DNA of 64,000 nt from an uncultured Alphaproteobacteria bacterium. Its GTDB lineage: Bacteria; Pseudomonadota; Alphaproteobacteria; HIMB59; GCA-002718135. Below, one piece after another: positions 27,422 through 36,789 of the stretch (its first letter is position 1; every line of letters begins with the position of its first letter). The DNA lies in the NCBI GenBank assembly GCA_902621305.1, contig CACNLM010000004.1, positions 1 through 64,000 of the forward strand, given 5' to 3'. Below the pieces are notes generated by a model. That model ran no database searches, was not told the DNA's origin, and worked only from the letters and a program-made list of their open reading frames with translations. The translations under genes were made by a program, and so were the position numbers.

Positions 27422-28321
27422 TTAATTATTTGCAGCAACAACAGCTGCCATAATTGATGCAAGTTTAGAATGTTTAGTATCAGCTCTACTAGGAACAACA
27501 ACTGGTACTTTACCACCAATTACTATTCCTGCAGCACATGCCTTCATAAAATAAACCATTATTTTAGATAAGGAATTTCCAGTTTCTAAATTAGGTACTA
27601 ATAATATATCAGCATCACCAGCAACATCATTTTTGATTCCTTTTATTGTAGCCGCTTCTTCAGAAACAGCATTATCAAAAGCTAGTGGACCATGAATAAA
27701 TGCATTAATTTTTTCTTGAAACGCAAGTTCCATAACTTTTTTTGCATCGACAGAACTTGGCATACTGTCAATTGGATCTTCTGTACCTGATAAAATTGCA
27801 ACTTTTGGCTTATTACTGTTTAGTTTGTTGTAAAACTGAACAGCATTTTTGAGAATTTGTAATTTTATATCAACTCTTGGTAAAACATTTAGGGCACCAT
27901 CAGTGATAAAAAGAGGTTTTTTAAGTTGTGGTGTAGTCATATGCCAAATATGACTTAATCGTCTACCATCAAGTAAATTAAATTCTTTTTTTAAATAAGA
28001 GCGCATTAAAATATCAGTATGGAGGTTCCCTTTAATTATGATTTTACTTTTATTTTCATTAGACATTTGACACGCAACTGAAGCACTTTCCTCTTCATCT
28101 TTAGCCTCTACAATATTAAAATTTGAAATATCCAAACTGAAATTTTTTGCCGTTTCGGTAATTAAACTTTTATTTCCAATCAATGTTGGATCGATGAAGT
28201 TCATATTTTTACCTTCAATTACAGCTGATAAGATGCTTTCTTGATTGGGGCATACGACAGCAGCGGGTATGTTAGGAGTATCTAAAGCTTTACTTTTAAG
28301 ATCTTCTGGTAATGTGCTCAT
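27422..28321 (-). CDS. pta: Phosphotransacetylase (Pta/Ptb family)
   Basis: The 299-residue protein matches the short phosphate acetyl/butyryltransferase family, with IIIKGNLHTDILMRSYLKKE, LFITDGALNVLPR, ILSGTEDPIDSMPSS, GPLAFDNAVS and LLVPNLETGNSLSKIM. It would convert acetyl phosphate from Xsc to acetyl-CoA. It is divergent from the class III aminotransferase, and xsc is 15 kb away. Phosphate butyryltransferase activity cannot be excluded from sequence alone, but xsc and the missing butyrate genes favour acetyl. Confidence 0.87.
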   Translation of the reverse strand: MSTLPEDLKSKALDTPNIPAAVVCPNQESILSAVIEGKNMNFIDPTLIGNKSLITETAKNFSLDISNFNIVEAKDEEESASVACQMSNENKSKIIIKGNLHTDILMRSYLKKEFNLLDGRRLSHIWHMTTPQLKKPLFITDGALNVLPRVDIKLQILKNAVQFYNKLNSNKPKVAILSGTEDPIDSMPSSVDAKKVMELAFQEKINAFIHGPLAFDNAVSEEAATIKGIKNDVAGDADILLVPNLETGNSLSKIMVYFMKACAAGIVIGGKVPVVVPSRADTKHSKLASIMAAVVAANN

Positions 28322-28439
28322 ATTTGGTATTCTCTCTATACCACTGCTACAATTTTTCCTATGATATTTCTTTATTGTGAAAGAATTATTCTTTGATTTA
28401 TCAATAATTTCATATACTCAATCATTATTAAGGAAAAAA

Positions 28440-29780
28440 ATGGATTTAGAAAAAAGAACTGAAATACCTAATTCATTAGAAGAGCACTGGATGCCATTTA
28501 CATCCAATAGAGACTATAAAAATAGTCCAAGATTAATGGTTAAGGCAGAAGGTGTTTATTATACTGATCATTATGGAAATAAATTAATTGATGCTAGCTC
28601 AGGATTATTTTGTAGTCCAGCAGGTCATTCAAGACCAGAAATAAGAGAAGCAGTATCAAAACAATTAGAACAATTAGATTATGTTCAACCATTTCAACAA
28701 GGTTTTGGTGGTTCATTTGATTTAGCTAGAAAAGTTTCAAAACATACACCAGAAGATTTAAATAAAATATTTTTTACTATTTGTGGTTCATCAGCTGTTG
28801 AAACAGCAATAAAAACAGCCATAGCATATTTTAAAGCAAAAGGAGAAGGTCATAGATCTCACATAGTAGGAAGAGAAAGAGGTTATCATGGAATGAATAT
28901 TGGAGGAATTTCTGTTGGCGGAATGATTGCTAATAGAAAAACTTTCTCAAATATTCTCATGCCAAATGTACATCATCTAAGACATACTCATCTACCTGAA
29001 AATTTATTTGTAAAGGGGGAACCTGAAACAGGTGCTGATCTAGCAGATGATCTTGAAAGGATTGCTGGTAACATAGGTGCTGAAAATATTGCTGCATGTA
29101 TTGTTGAGCCAGTAGCAGGATCAACAGGAACTTTAGTTCCGCCAAAAGGATATTTAAAAAGACTAAGAGAAATTTGTGACAAACACGGAATTCTTTTAAT
29201 TTTTGATGAAGTTATTACTGGCTGGGGAAGAATGGGCGCCCCATTTGCAGCCCAAGCTTTTGATGTTTGTCCAGATATCATGACAATGGCTAAAGCAATT
29301 ACTAATGGTGTTGTACCTTTAGGAGCTGTAGCTTCACGTGATCATATCTATGACACTATTGTTGATGCTTCACCTACAGGAGCTATAGAATTTTTTCATG
29401 GTTATACTTATTCTGCTATACCTGTTTCAATGGCAGCAGGTTTAGCAATGCAAGATATAATCGAGAAAGAAGATTTATTTAATAGAGCAAAAGATATGTC
29501 TCCATATTTCTTAGATGGTTTATTTACTTTGAAAGACTTAGATATCATCACTGATATAAGAGGATATGGAATGATGGGAGGAATTGATATTAAAATGGAT
29601 GAGCGTTTAGGCAAAGCTGGATATGCTTGTTTTAAAAAATTATTTGAAGCAGGCTTAAGCTTGAAAGCAACAGGTGATTGTTTAATTGTTGCACCTCCAT
29701 TTACTTGTGAAAAAAAACATATTGATGAGATAATTGAAAAATTAAGAACAGGTATCTCAAACTATATGCATGACAGATAA
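28440..29780 (+). CDS. tpa: Class III omega-aminotransferase, probable taurine:pyruvate aminotransferase
   Basis: A 446-residue PLP enzyme: EEHWMPFTSNRDYKN at the N-terminus, GSSAVETAIK cofactor loop, ERGYHGMNIGG, the FDEVITGWGR motif and the PLP lysine Lys285 in MAKAITNGVVPLGA. The layout equals omega-amino acid:pyruvate transaminases (beta-alanine type) and taurine:pyruvate aminotransferase. Adjacent alanine dehydrogenase and pta favour taurine giving sulfoacetaldehyde and alanine. A frame-extending GTG at 28377 is less likely because an AAGGA ribosome site precedes the ATG at 28440. Stop overlaps the ald start by one base. Confidence 0.82.
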   Translation: MDLEKRTEIPNSLEEHWMPFTSNRDYKNSPRLMVKAEGVYYTDHYGNKLIDASSGLFCSPAGHSRPEIREAVSKQLEQLDYVQPFQQGFGGSFDLARKVSKHTPEDLNKIFFTICGSSAVETAIKTAIAYFKAKGEGHRSHIVGRERGYHGMNIGGISVGGMIANRKTFSNILMPNVHHLRHTHLPENLFVKGEPETGADLADDLERIAGNIGAENIAACIVEPVAGSTGTLVPPKGYLKRLREICDKHGILLIFDEVITGWGRMGAPFAAQAFDVCPDIMTMAKAITNGVVPLGAVASRDHIYDTIVDASPTGAIEFFHGYTYSAIPVSMAAGLAMQDIIEKEDLFNRAKDMSPYFLDGLFTLKDLDIITDIRGYGMMGGIDIKMDERLGKAGYACFKKLFEAGLSLKATGDCLIVAPPFTCEKKHIDEIIEKLRTGISNYMHDR

Positions 29781-30895
29781 TGAAAATAGGTGTTCCCTCT
29801 GAGATTAAAGCTCAGGAGTCTAGGGTTGGGCTTACTCCGCAAAGTGTTAAAGAATTAGTAAAGAATAAACATACAGTACTAATTCAAAAAGATGCCGGTA
29901 TTGGCGCTGGATTTTCAAATAGTGATTATGAATTATCAGGTGCAAAAATTGTAAATTCAGCTGAAGATATTTTCAATGATTCTGAAATGATTGTAAAAGT
30001 AAAAGAACCTCTAATGAATGAAGTATCAATGATAAGAGAAAACCAAATCTTGTTTACTTACTTACATCTTTCAGCAGCTCCAGAATTGACAAAGGGTTTA
30101 ATTGATTCAAATTCAATTTGTATAGCTTATGAAACAGTAAGTGATCATAATAATAAATTACCACTTCTTGCACCTATGAGTGCTGTAGCCGGTAGAATGT
30201 CGATTCAAGCTGGTGCGTATTCACTTGAAAAACATAAGGGTGGAAGTGGTTTACTCTTAGGGGGTGCGCCTGGGGTTCAACCTGGAAATGTCTTAATTTT
30301 AGGTGGAGGTGTTGTAGGTGAAAATGCAGCAATAATTGCTACAGGTATGCAAGCAAAAGTTTTCATTGTTGATAAATCAGAAAAAAGATTAGAAGAATTA
30401 CAAGAAAAATTTGGTGATAGAATAGAACCACTACACAGTGATAAAATAAATCTAAAAGACTATATTTCTGAATGTGATTTACTAATTGGTGGTGTGCTTG
30501 TTCCAGGCTCTAATGCTCCAAAGATTATAACTAAGGAAATGATCAAAGAAATGAAAAGTGGATCTGTAATTGTTGATGTTGCAATTGATCAAGGTGGTTG
30601 TGTTGAAACTAGTAAACCAACAACTCATGCAAACCCTACATATGTTGTTGATGATGTTGTTCATTATTGTGTTGCAAATATGCCAGGGGGAGTTCCTAGA
30701 ACTTCCACTCTTGCTTTAAATGCAGTCACTTTGCCATTTATTCAAAACTTAGCTTCTAATGGTTTTAAAGATGCGTTGAAAAATGATAAAAATTTTATGA
30801 ATGGTTTAAATATTTTTAAAGGTGCCATTACATATAAAGCTATTGCCGATGATTTAAATTATGATTATGCTAATCCAGAAACTTTAGTACACTAA
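29780..30895 (+). CDS. ald: Alanine dehydrogenase
   Basis: The 371-residue protein begins MKIGVPSEIKAQESRVGLTP and has MIVKVKEPL, YLHLSAAPELT (catalytic His), LLGGAPGVQPGNVLILGGGVVGENAA (NAD-binding fold) and DVAIDQGGCVETSKPT, the full Ald signature. It oxidises alanine to pyruvate and ammonium with NAD. In taurine degradation it regenerates the pyruvate acceptor for the aminotransferase and releases nitrogen. It is translationally coupled to that gene (one base overlap) and converges on the MetE-like gene with a 4-base overlap. Confidence 0.94.
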   Translation: MKIGVPSEIKAQESRVGLTPQSVKELVKNKHTVLIQKDAGIGAGFSNSDYELSGAKIVNSAEDIFNDSEMIVKVKEPLMNEVSMIRENQILFTYLHLSAAPELTKGLIDSNSICIAYETVSDHNNKLPLLAPMSAVAGRMSIQAGAYSLEKHKGGSGLLLGGAPGVQPGNVLILGGGVVGENAAIIATGMQAKVFIVDKSEKRLEELQEKFGDRIEPLHSDKINLKDYISECDLLIGGVLVPGSNAPKIITKEMIKEMKSGSVIVDVAIDQGGCVETSKPTTHANPTYVVDDVVHYCVANMPGGVPRTSTLALNAVTLPFIQNLASNGFKDALKNDKNFMNGLNIFKGAITYKAIADDLNYDYANPETLVH

Positions 30896-31941
30896 AAACT
30901 TTTAGAAGCTTCTACCATTATCTTTAATTTTATTTTTGCCAAATCTTGAGGTAAGTGACCAAGGCCACAATCAGGAGCAACAATTAATTGTTCCTTATCA
31001 ATAAACTTTAATACATCATTTATTCTTGAGACAATTTCTTCTTTAGTCTCAACTTGAGAGCTTGCTATTTTTACTAAACCAAAAATGACTTTTGTTTGTT
31101 TAAAATTTTTTAAAAAATTTAAATCATTATATCGATGAGCATCTTCTATAGAAACTGTATCTATATTTGATTCATCTAAAGCTTTACTAATTTTACTATA
31201 AGAATCTAAAGGCGCTTTTGGATAATCTACTGCATCTAATTTATCAGGATAGCCACAACAAATATGAGTAATTTTTTCAATACTTTGATTATTAATATTC
31301 CTAAAACATCTTTCTAGGTTTTTGATTCCAAAATTAAGAGCATTTTCTGGTTTTCTAGCAAACAACGGTTCATCGACTTGAATATATTTACATCCTGCAT
31401 CAACCAATCTTTTAATTTCTACATTAATAGCATCAGCTAAGTCTTCACCCATATGTTCATCTGAATCATAAAATGTATTTGCTATGGTGTCTGTTATAGT
31501 CATTGGTCCAGGAATAGTAATTTTTAAATCTTTATTCGTTAAACTCTGATTTTTTTTCCATTCTTCAACTAAAAAAGATTCTTTTGCTTTAACTTTTGAA
31601 GTTATTGTTGGTAACCAGCATTTATAATTCCCTGTCCTAGCAACTTTTTCTGTGAGATTTGCAAAATCAATTCCTTCTAAATATCTACAATGATAGTGAA
31701 TATAATTTTCTCTTCTAACTTCACCATCGGTTAGGATATCAATACCGCATTCTTCCTGATCACTAATTATTTCTTTGGTAGCTTTATTAAATAACTCTTC
31801 AACATTATCACCCATTTTTTTTATTTCATCTTCGTAAAATTTAGTTGGATATTCTGTATCTGTACCACCAGAAGCATTAAACCAATCAGTTATTTTTAAG
31901 TAGCTTGGTTTTGGATAGGCGCCTATAACAGTCGTTAACAT
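30892..31941 (-). CDS. MetE-core (cobalamin-independent methionine synthase II-like) protein
   Basis: A 349-residue barrel with the zinc ligands of methionine synthase MetE: H226 and C228 (THICCGYP), E266 (VSIEDAHR) and C325 (APDCGLGHL). It lacks the N-terminal half of full MetE. The pattern TTVIGAYPKP and GPMTITDTI at 144-152 is that of stand-alone core-MetE proteins. These may make methionine from methyl-cobalamin or another donor, or alkylate other thiols. It differs from the CoM-transferase-like protein at 16936-18063. It sits 7 bases after the sulfatase-like gene. Confidence 0.8.
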   Translation of the reverse strand: MLTTVIGAYPKPSYLKITDWFNASGGTDTEYPTKFYEDEIKKMGDNVEELFNKATKEIISDQEECGIDILTDGEVRRENYIHYHCRYLEGIDFANLTEKVARTGNYKCWLPTITSKVKAKESFLVEEWKKNQSLTNKDLKITIPGPMTITDTIANTFYDSDEHMGEDLADAINVEIKRLVDAGCKYIQVDEPLFARKPENALNFGIKNLERCFRNINNQSIEKITHICCGYPDKLDAVDYPKAPLDSYSKISKALDESNIDTVSIEDAHRYNDLNFLKNFKQTKVIFGLVKIASSQVETKEEIVSRINDVLKFIDKEQLIVAPDCGLGHLPQDLAKIKLKIMVEASKSF

Positions 31942-31948
31942 ATATTTA

Positions 31949-33484
31949 TTATTCCATTTTCCTGCTAAATGGTCCAGAATTTATATTAACACCTGAACTG
32001 GAAAGTTTAGTGTTTGATAATTGTCGCTCCTGATGAATCATGCGGTGACTTAACAATTTTGATACTAGTTCATGTTTTATATCTTGAAATTCTCTTAAGT
32101 CTGATAGATCATTTATTTCCTCAGGATCTTTTTCTAAATCAAATAATAAACATGGCAATGAAGGAAAATGAACATATTTCCATTTATTATTTCTAATGAC
32201 CGATAGATTACATTGTTCGGGTGCCAATTTTTTATCTTTAACAAATGAAGTACTCTCTCTAAAATCATAATCAAAAACAACATATTCTTTATTAGGTGAT
32301 TTTTCGTATTTATGATTGATATTGTGCATAAGTGATTGACCATTCCAATCAATGGGGATGTCACTACCAATCCATTCTAAAATTGTAGGAGCAACATCTA
32401 CAGATTCTGTTAAATGGTTAATTTCTTTTGGATTGTTTTGAGGCACATAAATAAATAATGGAATTCTATAAGAAGAGTCCCACCAACCTAATTTTCCCCA
32501 TAAATTATTTTCATTTAACATCTCTCCATGATCACTAGTAAATATTATCATTGTATTCTCTTCTTGCCCTGATTCTTTAAGAGCATTCAAAATTTTACCA
32601 ATATTAAAATCAACTTCAGCGCACATAGCAAAATAGACACTCATAATATTTTTGATATCTTGATCTTTTAAAAGATCATAATTAATTTCAGAATAATTTT
32701 CTTTTAATAAAAATTTTTTACATAACTCTTCAAGTAGTGGATGTTTTTTTGATAATTCTTTCAGTGAAATATCATTTTGAGGTAATTTAATATTATCTGG
32801 ATTAAATTTACTAAACCATGGATCAGCTACATGAAAGGGTGGATGTGGTTTTAAAAAAGATACATGCATAAAAAATGGATCTTTGACTTTTTTTAAATCG
32901 TAAACAACTTTGTCTGCTAAAAATGCGGTATCTGAAAATTCAGTTGGAATATAATATGGTTCATAAATATACGCTTGATCATCTTGAGGCTTTCTTCCTT
33001 TGTACAAATCTTCTGCTTTATTAATTTCAAAACCATTTTGATTAAGATGGTTAGCCCAAGGCTCTGGTTTTCCTCCTGGTAAAACACAACCATCATCAAA
33101 CCCTTCCATTGGTGATTCATAGGTAAAATTTTTTTTATCTTTTGGATCCAAATATCTTGGATCCCAAGAGGTATCAGTATATCCGTAAAGTCTTGGATTA
33201 TAATTTAGTTTACGAACTTCTTTAGCTATATTTGTAAATCTTTTATCAAGAGGAGCACCATTATATACTGAACGATGTATAAATGGATATAAACCTGTAA
33301 GCATAGTAGTTCTAGATGGACCACATGGAACAATACCTGCAAAGTGTGATTTAAAAATAACACTTTTTTTTGCTAATTTATCCAAATTAGGAGTGAGAGC
33401 ATATTCATGATTTAAAAAACTAAAGCAATCGAAGCGCCACTGATCAGCACATATAAAAAGTACAGATTTTTTGATTTTCTTCAT
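31949..33484 (-). CDS. Phosphonate-monoester-hydrolase / type I sulfatase family enzyme
   Basis: The 511-residue alkaline-phosphatase-superfamily enzyme has metal ligand D14 (ICADQWRFD), the formylglycine signature C54-G-P-S-R58 in IVPCGPSRTTMLTGLYP, HVSFLKPHPPF and FTSDHGEM. Blocks such as LNPRLYGYTDT-like NYNPRLYGYTDTSWDPR, FDYDFRE and NKWKYVHFPSLPCLLFDL closely follow, from memory, Rhizobium phosphonate monoester hydrolase, a promiscuous phosphonate/sulfate ester hydrolase. There is no signal peptide, so it acts in the cytosol. Formylglycine formation would need an FGE or anSME, not seen here. It heads a leftward pair with the MetE-like gene, divergent from an ABC importer. Confidence 0.82.
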   Translation of the reverse strand: MKKIKKSVLFICADQWRFDCFSFLNHEYALTPNLDKLAKKSVIFKSHFAGIVPCGPSRTTMLTGLYPFIHRSVYNGAPLDKRFTNIAKEVRKLNYNPRLYGYTDTSWDPRYLDPKDKKNFTYESPMEGFDDGCVLPGGKPEPWANHLNQNGFEINKAEDLYKGRKPQDDQAYIYEPYYIPTEFSDTAFLADKVVYDLKKVKDPFFMHVSFLKPHPPFHVADPWFSKFNPDNIKLPQNDISLKELSKKHPLLEELCKKFLLKENYSEINYDLLKDQDIKNIMSVYFAMCAEVDFNIGKILNALKESGQEENTMIIFTSDHGEMLNENNLWGKLGWWDSSYRIPLFIYVPQNNPKEINHLTESVDVAPTILEWIGSDIPIDWNGQSLMHNINHKYEKSPNKEYVVFDYDFRESTSFVKDKKLAPEQCNLSVIRNNKWKYVHFPSLPCLLFDLEKDPEEINDLSDLREFQDIKHELVSKLLSHRMIHQERQLSNTKLSSSGVNINSGPFSRKME

Positions 33485-33628
33485 ATTTTACTAAATACTA
33501 AAGTAATTAAAAAGAAATACACAATTTTTTAAAAAAAAACGTAATAAATTTGTCAATTATTTTTGCTAAAAGCTCAAATTTGTATAAAAAAAATACATAC
33601 GATAAATTTATCTTATAGGAGAAAATAT

Positions 33629-35683
33629 ATGTTAAAAAAAATACTCGTAGCATTGGTATTTTCTTCCGCAATGTTTGTATGGAGTGGAAGCTCTTTTGCA
33701 GGCGGTCATTGCGTAGGCTCAACCATGAGCGATGCATATACTGGCGGAAAATATCCACAGCAATATGAGTTATCAGAATACGAAAGTGCAGCTAGTTGTA
33801 CGATGAAGTTTTCAGAGAACCCAAGTATTGCTAGTATTAATGCAACAATTCAAGGGAACCCAGGAAGTCTACCTCCGGTTGAGGATAGATTACCTGATGA
33901 ACCACTTGTTGTAGTACCATATGAATCAATTGGTAAATATGGAAACACTATTAACTTCTTATCTAATGCAACTGAAGCTGGTACTTCAGACATGCTTTCT
34001 ACTCGACATGTTAACTTAGTTCGTTTTGCTGATGACTTGTCAACTGTAGTTCCAAATGTTGCAAAAGATTATGAATGGAATGATGATTTTACTACTTTAA
34101 CATTCATGTTACGTAAAGGTCACAAGTGGTCAAATGGTGAACCTTTTGTAGCTAGAGATGTAGAGTTTTGGTACGAAGACTTGATGATGAATCCAAAGAT
34201 TCGTGAAAAACCATATCCATATCTATTAGTTGGTGGTGAGCCAATGACTGTTGATGTAATTGATGATCAAACAGTAAGATTTAACTTACCATCTCCGTTT
34301 CCTGGTTTACTTGCTACTTTAGCTACATCTTATAACCAAGCTTTTATGCCTTCACATTTCCTAGAACAATTCCATCCGGAAATTGATTCAAATGCTGATG
34401 CAAATGCACAAGCTTTAGGTTTCGCAGATGGCTGGGATGCTTTAGCGGCTTATTATGGCAACTCAGGTTGGACTGATACTCCAACTCCGTTATTAAGAAA
34501 TCCAGAGTTAGTAGATGGTTTACCTTATGCTGCTTATCCTTCTTTAGAAGCTTACATGACTATTGAAGATACTACTGAAGGTAGAGTATATGCTGCAAAC
34601 CCATACTTTTTCCAAGTTGATACAGCTGGGAATCAATTACCATACATTGATTATCAAAATGAGAGATATATCAATGAAAATGAAATAAGATTATTGAAAC
34701 TTGTTAATGGTGAAGTTGATTACAAATCTCAATCTGTACAACTTGAGTCTGCGCCTCAATTATTAGATGGAGCAGAGTCTGGAGGTTATAATATTCAAAT
34801 TAACCCTGGTTGTGGAGCAGCACTATTTAGCTTCAACGTCACTCACCCAGACTTAGAAAAACGTAAAGTTTACGGTGATATTCGTTTCCGTCAAGCAATG
34901 TCAATTGCTCTAGATAGAAATGAAATTAACGATGTTGCTTACTATGGTATGGGCGTTGTAGAGCAGTTCACAGGTATGTCACCAGCTCCTGATTTCGTAC
35001 GTGAAGATATGAAAATGTATATGACTCAATATGATCCAGATGCTTCTAACGCACTTCTAGATGAAGTTGGTCTTAAGGACGTTGACGGTGATGGCTTTAG
35101 AGAACTCCCTAACGGAGAGCCTTTTGCTATGAACATAGACTATGCTACTCAAGGTATAGGTGGTGTAGAAGTTGAGTTAGTTGCTCGTATGTGGAACGAT
35201 GTAGGAGTTAAAACTTCTTTTAAAGAGGTAACTCCTGATGAATATCGTGGTTCACAATCTTCAAATGCATTAGATGTCCATGCATGGGATAAAGGTCAAC
35301 CATTAGCAATTATTGCAGGTGATCCTGAAACATTCAAAGCGCCTTTTGGAAACTACTTTAACCATACGCAAGGAATGTTATGGGCAGCTTACATTGATAG
35401 TAACGGTGATGAAGGTGTAGAACCTCCTCAATGGGTTTACGATTTAAGTGATGGTATTGATAAATTTCAATCATATGCTTTAGGTACACCTGAATCAAAT
35501 GAGTGGGGTGAAAAAATTACAACAATGTTAACAGAGCAAACTTTGTTAATTGGAACTGTAAAAGCACCTTTCCCAACATATCATAGAAATGCTTTGAAAA
35601 ACTTTACACAATTCAAAACAACTTCTTATGAATATTATAGAACTTATCCATATTTAGCTACTCAGTGGTGGTTAGACGAATAA
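33629..35683 (+). CDS. Family-5 ABC transporter substrate-binding protein (oligopeptide/oligosaccharide type)
   Basis: A 684-residue periplasmic protein. The signal peptide is MLKKILVALVFSSAMFVW...SSFAGG, and the start at 33629 follows a TAGGAGA ribosome site; a longer frame from 33563 lacks these. Family-5 features are FMLRKGHKWSNGEPFVARDV, VNGEVDYKSQSVQ, RFRQAMSIALDRNEIND and DVDGDGFRELPNGEP. It is larger than OppA. Such proteins bind peptides, but several bind oligosaccharides or plant sugars. Two Gfo/Idh genes, an epimerase and a sulfatase-like gene nearby suggest a carbohydrate ligand. It is followed by a strong terminator. Confidence 0.9.
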   Translation: MLKKILVALVFSSAMFVWSGSSFAGGHCVGSTMSDAYTGGKYPQQYELSEYESAASCTMKFSENPSIASINATIQGNPGSLPPVEDRLPDEPLVVVPYESIGKYGNTINFLSNATEAGTSDMLSTRHVNLVRFADDLSTVVPNVAKDYEWNDDFTTLTFMLRKGHKWSNGEPFVARDVEFWYEDLMMNPKIREKPYPYLLVGGEPMTVDVIDDQTVRFNLPSPFPGLLATLATSYNQAFMPSHFLEQFHPEIDSNADANAQALGFADGWDALAAYYGNSGWTDTPTPLLRNPELVDGLPYAAYPSLEAYMTIEDTTEGRVYAANPYFFQVDTAGNQLPYIDYQNERYINENEIRLLKLVNGEVDYKSQSVQLESAPQLLDGAESGGYNIQINPGCGAALFSFNVTHPDLEKRKVYGDIRFRQAMSIALDRNEINDVAYYGMGVVEQFTGMSPAPDFVREDMKMYMTQYDPDASNALLDEVGLKDVDGDGFRELPNGEPFAMNIDYATQGIGGVEVELVARMWNDVGVKTSFKEVTPDEYRGSQSSNALDVHAWDKGQPLAIIAGDPETFKAPFGNYFNHTQGMLWAAYIDSNGDEGVEPPQWVYDLSDGIDKFQSYALGTPESNEWGEKITTMLTEQTLLIGTVKAPFPTYHRNALKNFTQFKTTSYEYYRTYPYLATQWWLDE

Positions 35684-35702
35684 GTCAACTATAAATATAC
35701 TT

Positions 35703-35737
35703 AAAAGCGGCAATTTTTTATTGCCGCTTTTCTTTTT
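35703..35737 (+). terminator. Intrinsic terminator between family-5 binding protein and permeases
   Basis: Stem AAAAGCGGCAAT / ATTGCCGCTTTT (12 bases each) with a TTTTT loop and a C-then-T-rich tail, 20 bases after the stop codon and about 40 bases before the next ATG at 35776. Likely a partial read-through terminator giving excess binding protein. Confidence 0.92.
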
Positions 35738-35775
35738 TCTACTATTCTTAAAAATCAATTAAGAGAAATCATGCG

Positions 35776-36789
35776 ATGATTAATTTTGTTCAATTTACAT
35801 TTACAAGAGCATTTTTAGCTATTGTAACTTTATTAATTGTTTGTTTCATAGTTTTTTCTTTGATGGAATTAGTACCTGGAACGTGTGCTGAAAGATATTT
35901 AGCTTTTAAAAATACTCAGGGCTCTCAAATTACTTATGAAGATATTGAAGCAGAAAAAATTCGCTTAGGCTTAGATAAACCATTCCTTTATAGATATGGA
36001 AAGTGGATTTCTGACATTGTTATCAATCAAGATTTTGGTGATAGTTGTATTTTGAGAATGAATATTAATGAACTTCTTAGTGGAAGATTTACACTTTCTC
36101 TAACCATATGTTTAGTAGCATTAATATTCTCATATCTAATTGCTATTCCTGTAGGAATTATTTCAGCCACGACAAAATACGCATCATTAGACAATACTCT
36201 AAAGTTTGTTAGTTACCTTGGCATAGCATTGCCAAATTTTTTAGTAGCACTTTGTATAATGCTTTTTATGACAATCTATTATGGAGATACGATGACAGGA
36301 TTATTTTCTCAGGAATATGAAAATGAACCATGGTCATCAGCAAAATTAATAGATTTTTTAGGTAGAGCATGGCTGCCTATTTTTGTTTTAGGATGGAATG
36401 CAACTGCCTTTGCATTGCAAACTGTCAGAGCTTTAATGTTAGATGAAAATGACAAGTTATATGTAATGGCGGCAAGAGCAAGAGGTGTATCAGGGATGAG
36501 TTTGCTTTGGCGATATCCAGCAAAGCATTCTTTAGGACCTGTAATAAATTCAATAGGATTTGATTTAAATAGAATTTTTAGTGCACTTCCAATAGTTGCT
36601 CTGATTTTAATTTTGACTGAGGCAGGAGCTTTATTAATAGAAGCTTTGGCTAGATCAAATGATCAGCAACTAGCTGGAGCAATAATATTTTTACTTACAG
36701 CAACAATCGTTTTCGTTAATTTTGTTACAGATATAATTTTAGCAATAATGGATCCAAGAATAAGAAAAGGAGTTATGGGTGGAGGTTAG
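35776..36789 (+). CDS. ABC transporter permease, DppB/OppB type
   Basis: The 337-residue protein has an N-terminal helix typical of the family (RAFLAIVTLLIVCFIVFSLMELVPG), a periplasmic loop with EKIRLGLDKPFLYRYGKW, then five hydrophobic segments and the EAA loop YVMAARARGVSGMSLLWRYPAKHS. It forms the channel with the OppC-type permease that follows, overlapping by 11 bases. Length normal. Confidence 0.92.
   Translation: MINFVQFTFTRAFLAIVTLLIVCFIVFSLMELVPGTCAERYLAFKNTQGSQITYEDIEAEKIRLGLDKPFLYRYGKWISDIVINQDFGDSCILRMNINELLSGRFTLSLTICLVALIFSYLIAIPVGIISATTKYASLDNTLKFVSYLGIALPNFLVALCIMLFMTIYYGDTMTGLFSQEYENEPWSSAKLIDFLGRAWLPIFVLGWNATAFALQTVRALMLDENDKLYVMAARARGVSGMSLLWRYPAKHSLGPVINSIGFDLNRIFSALPIVALILILTEAGALLIEALARSNDQQLAGAIIFLLTATIVFVNFVTDIILAIMDPRIRKGVMGGG

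Noticed and set aside
28377..28439. Longer N-terminus of the aminotransferase from a GTG
   Set aside because: The extra 21 residues are unlike the family; a good AAGGA ribosome site sits just before the ATG at 28440.
33601..33612. Perfect palindrome GATAAATTTATC before the family-5 binding protein
   Set aside because: It is AT-only apart from the outer bases and could easily be chance in this composition; no second copy was found to support an operator.
33563..33628. Longer N-terminus of the family-5 binding protein
   Set aside because: It would bury the signal peptide; the ribosome site GGAGA lies before the ATG at 33629.
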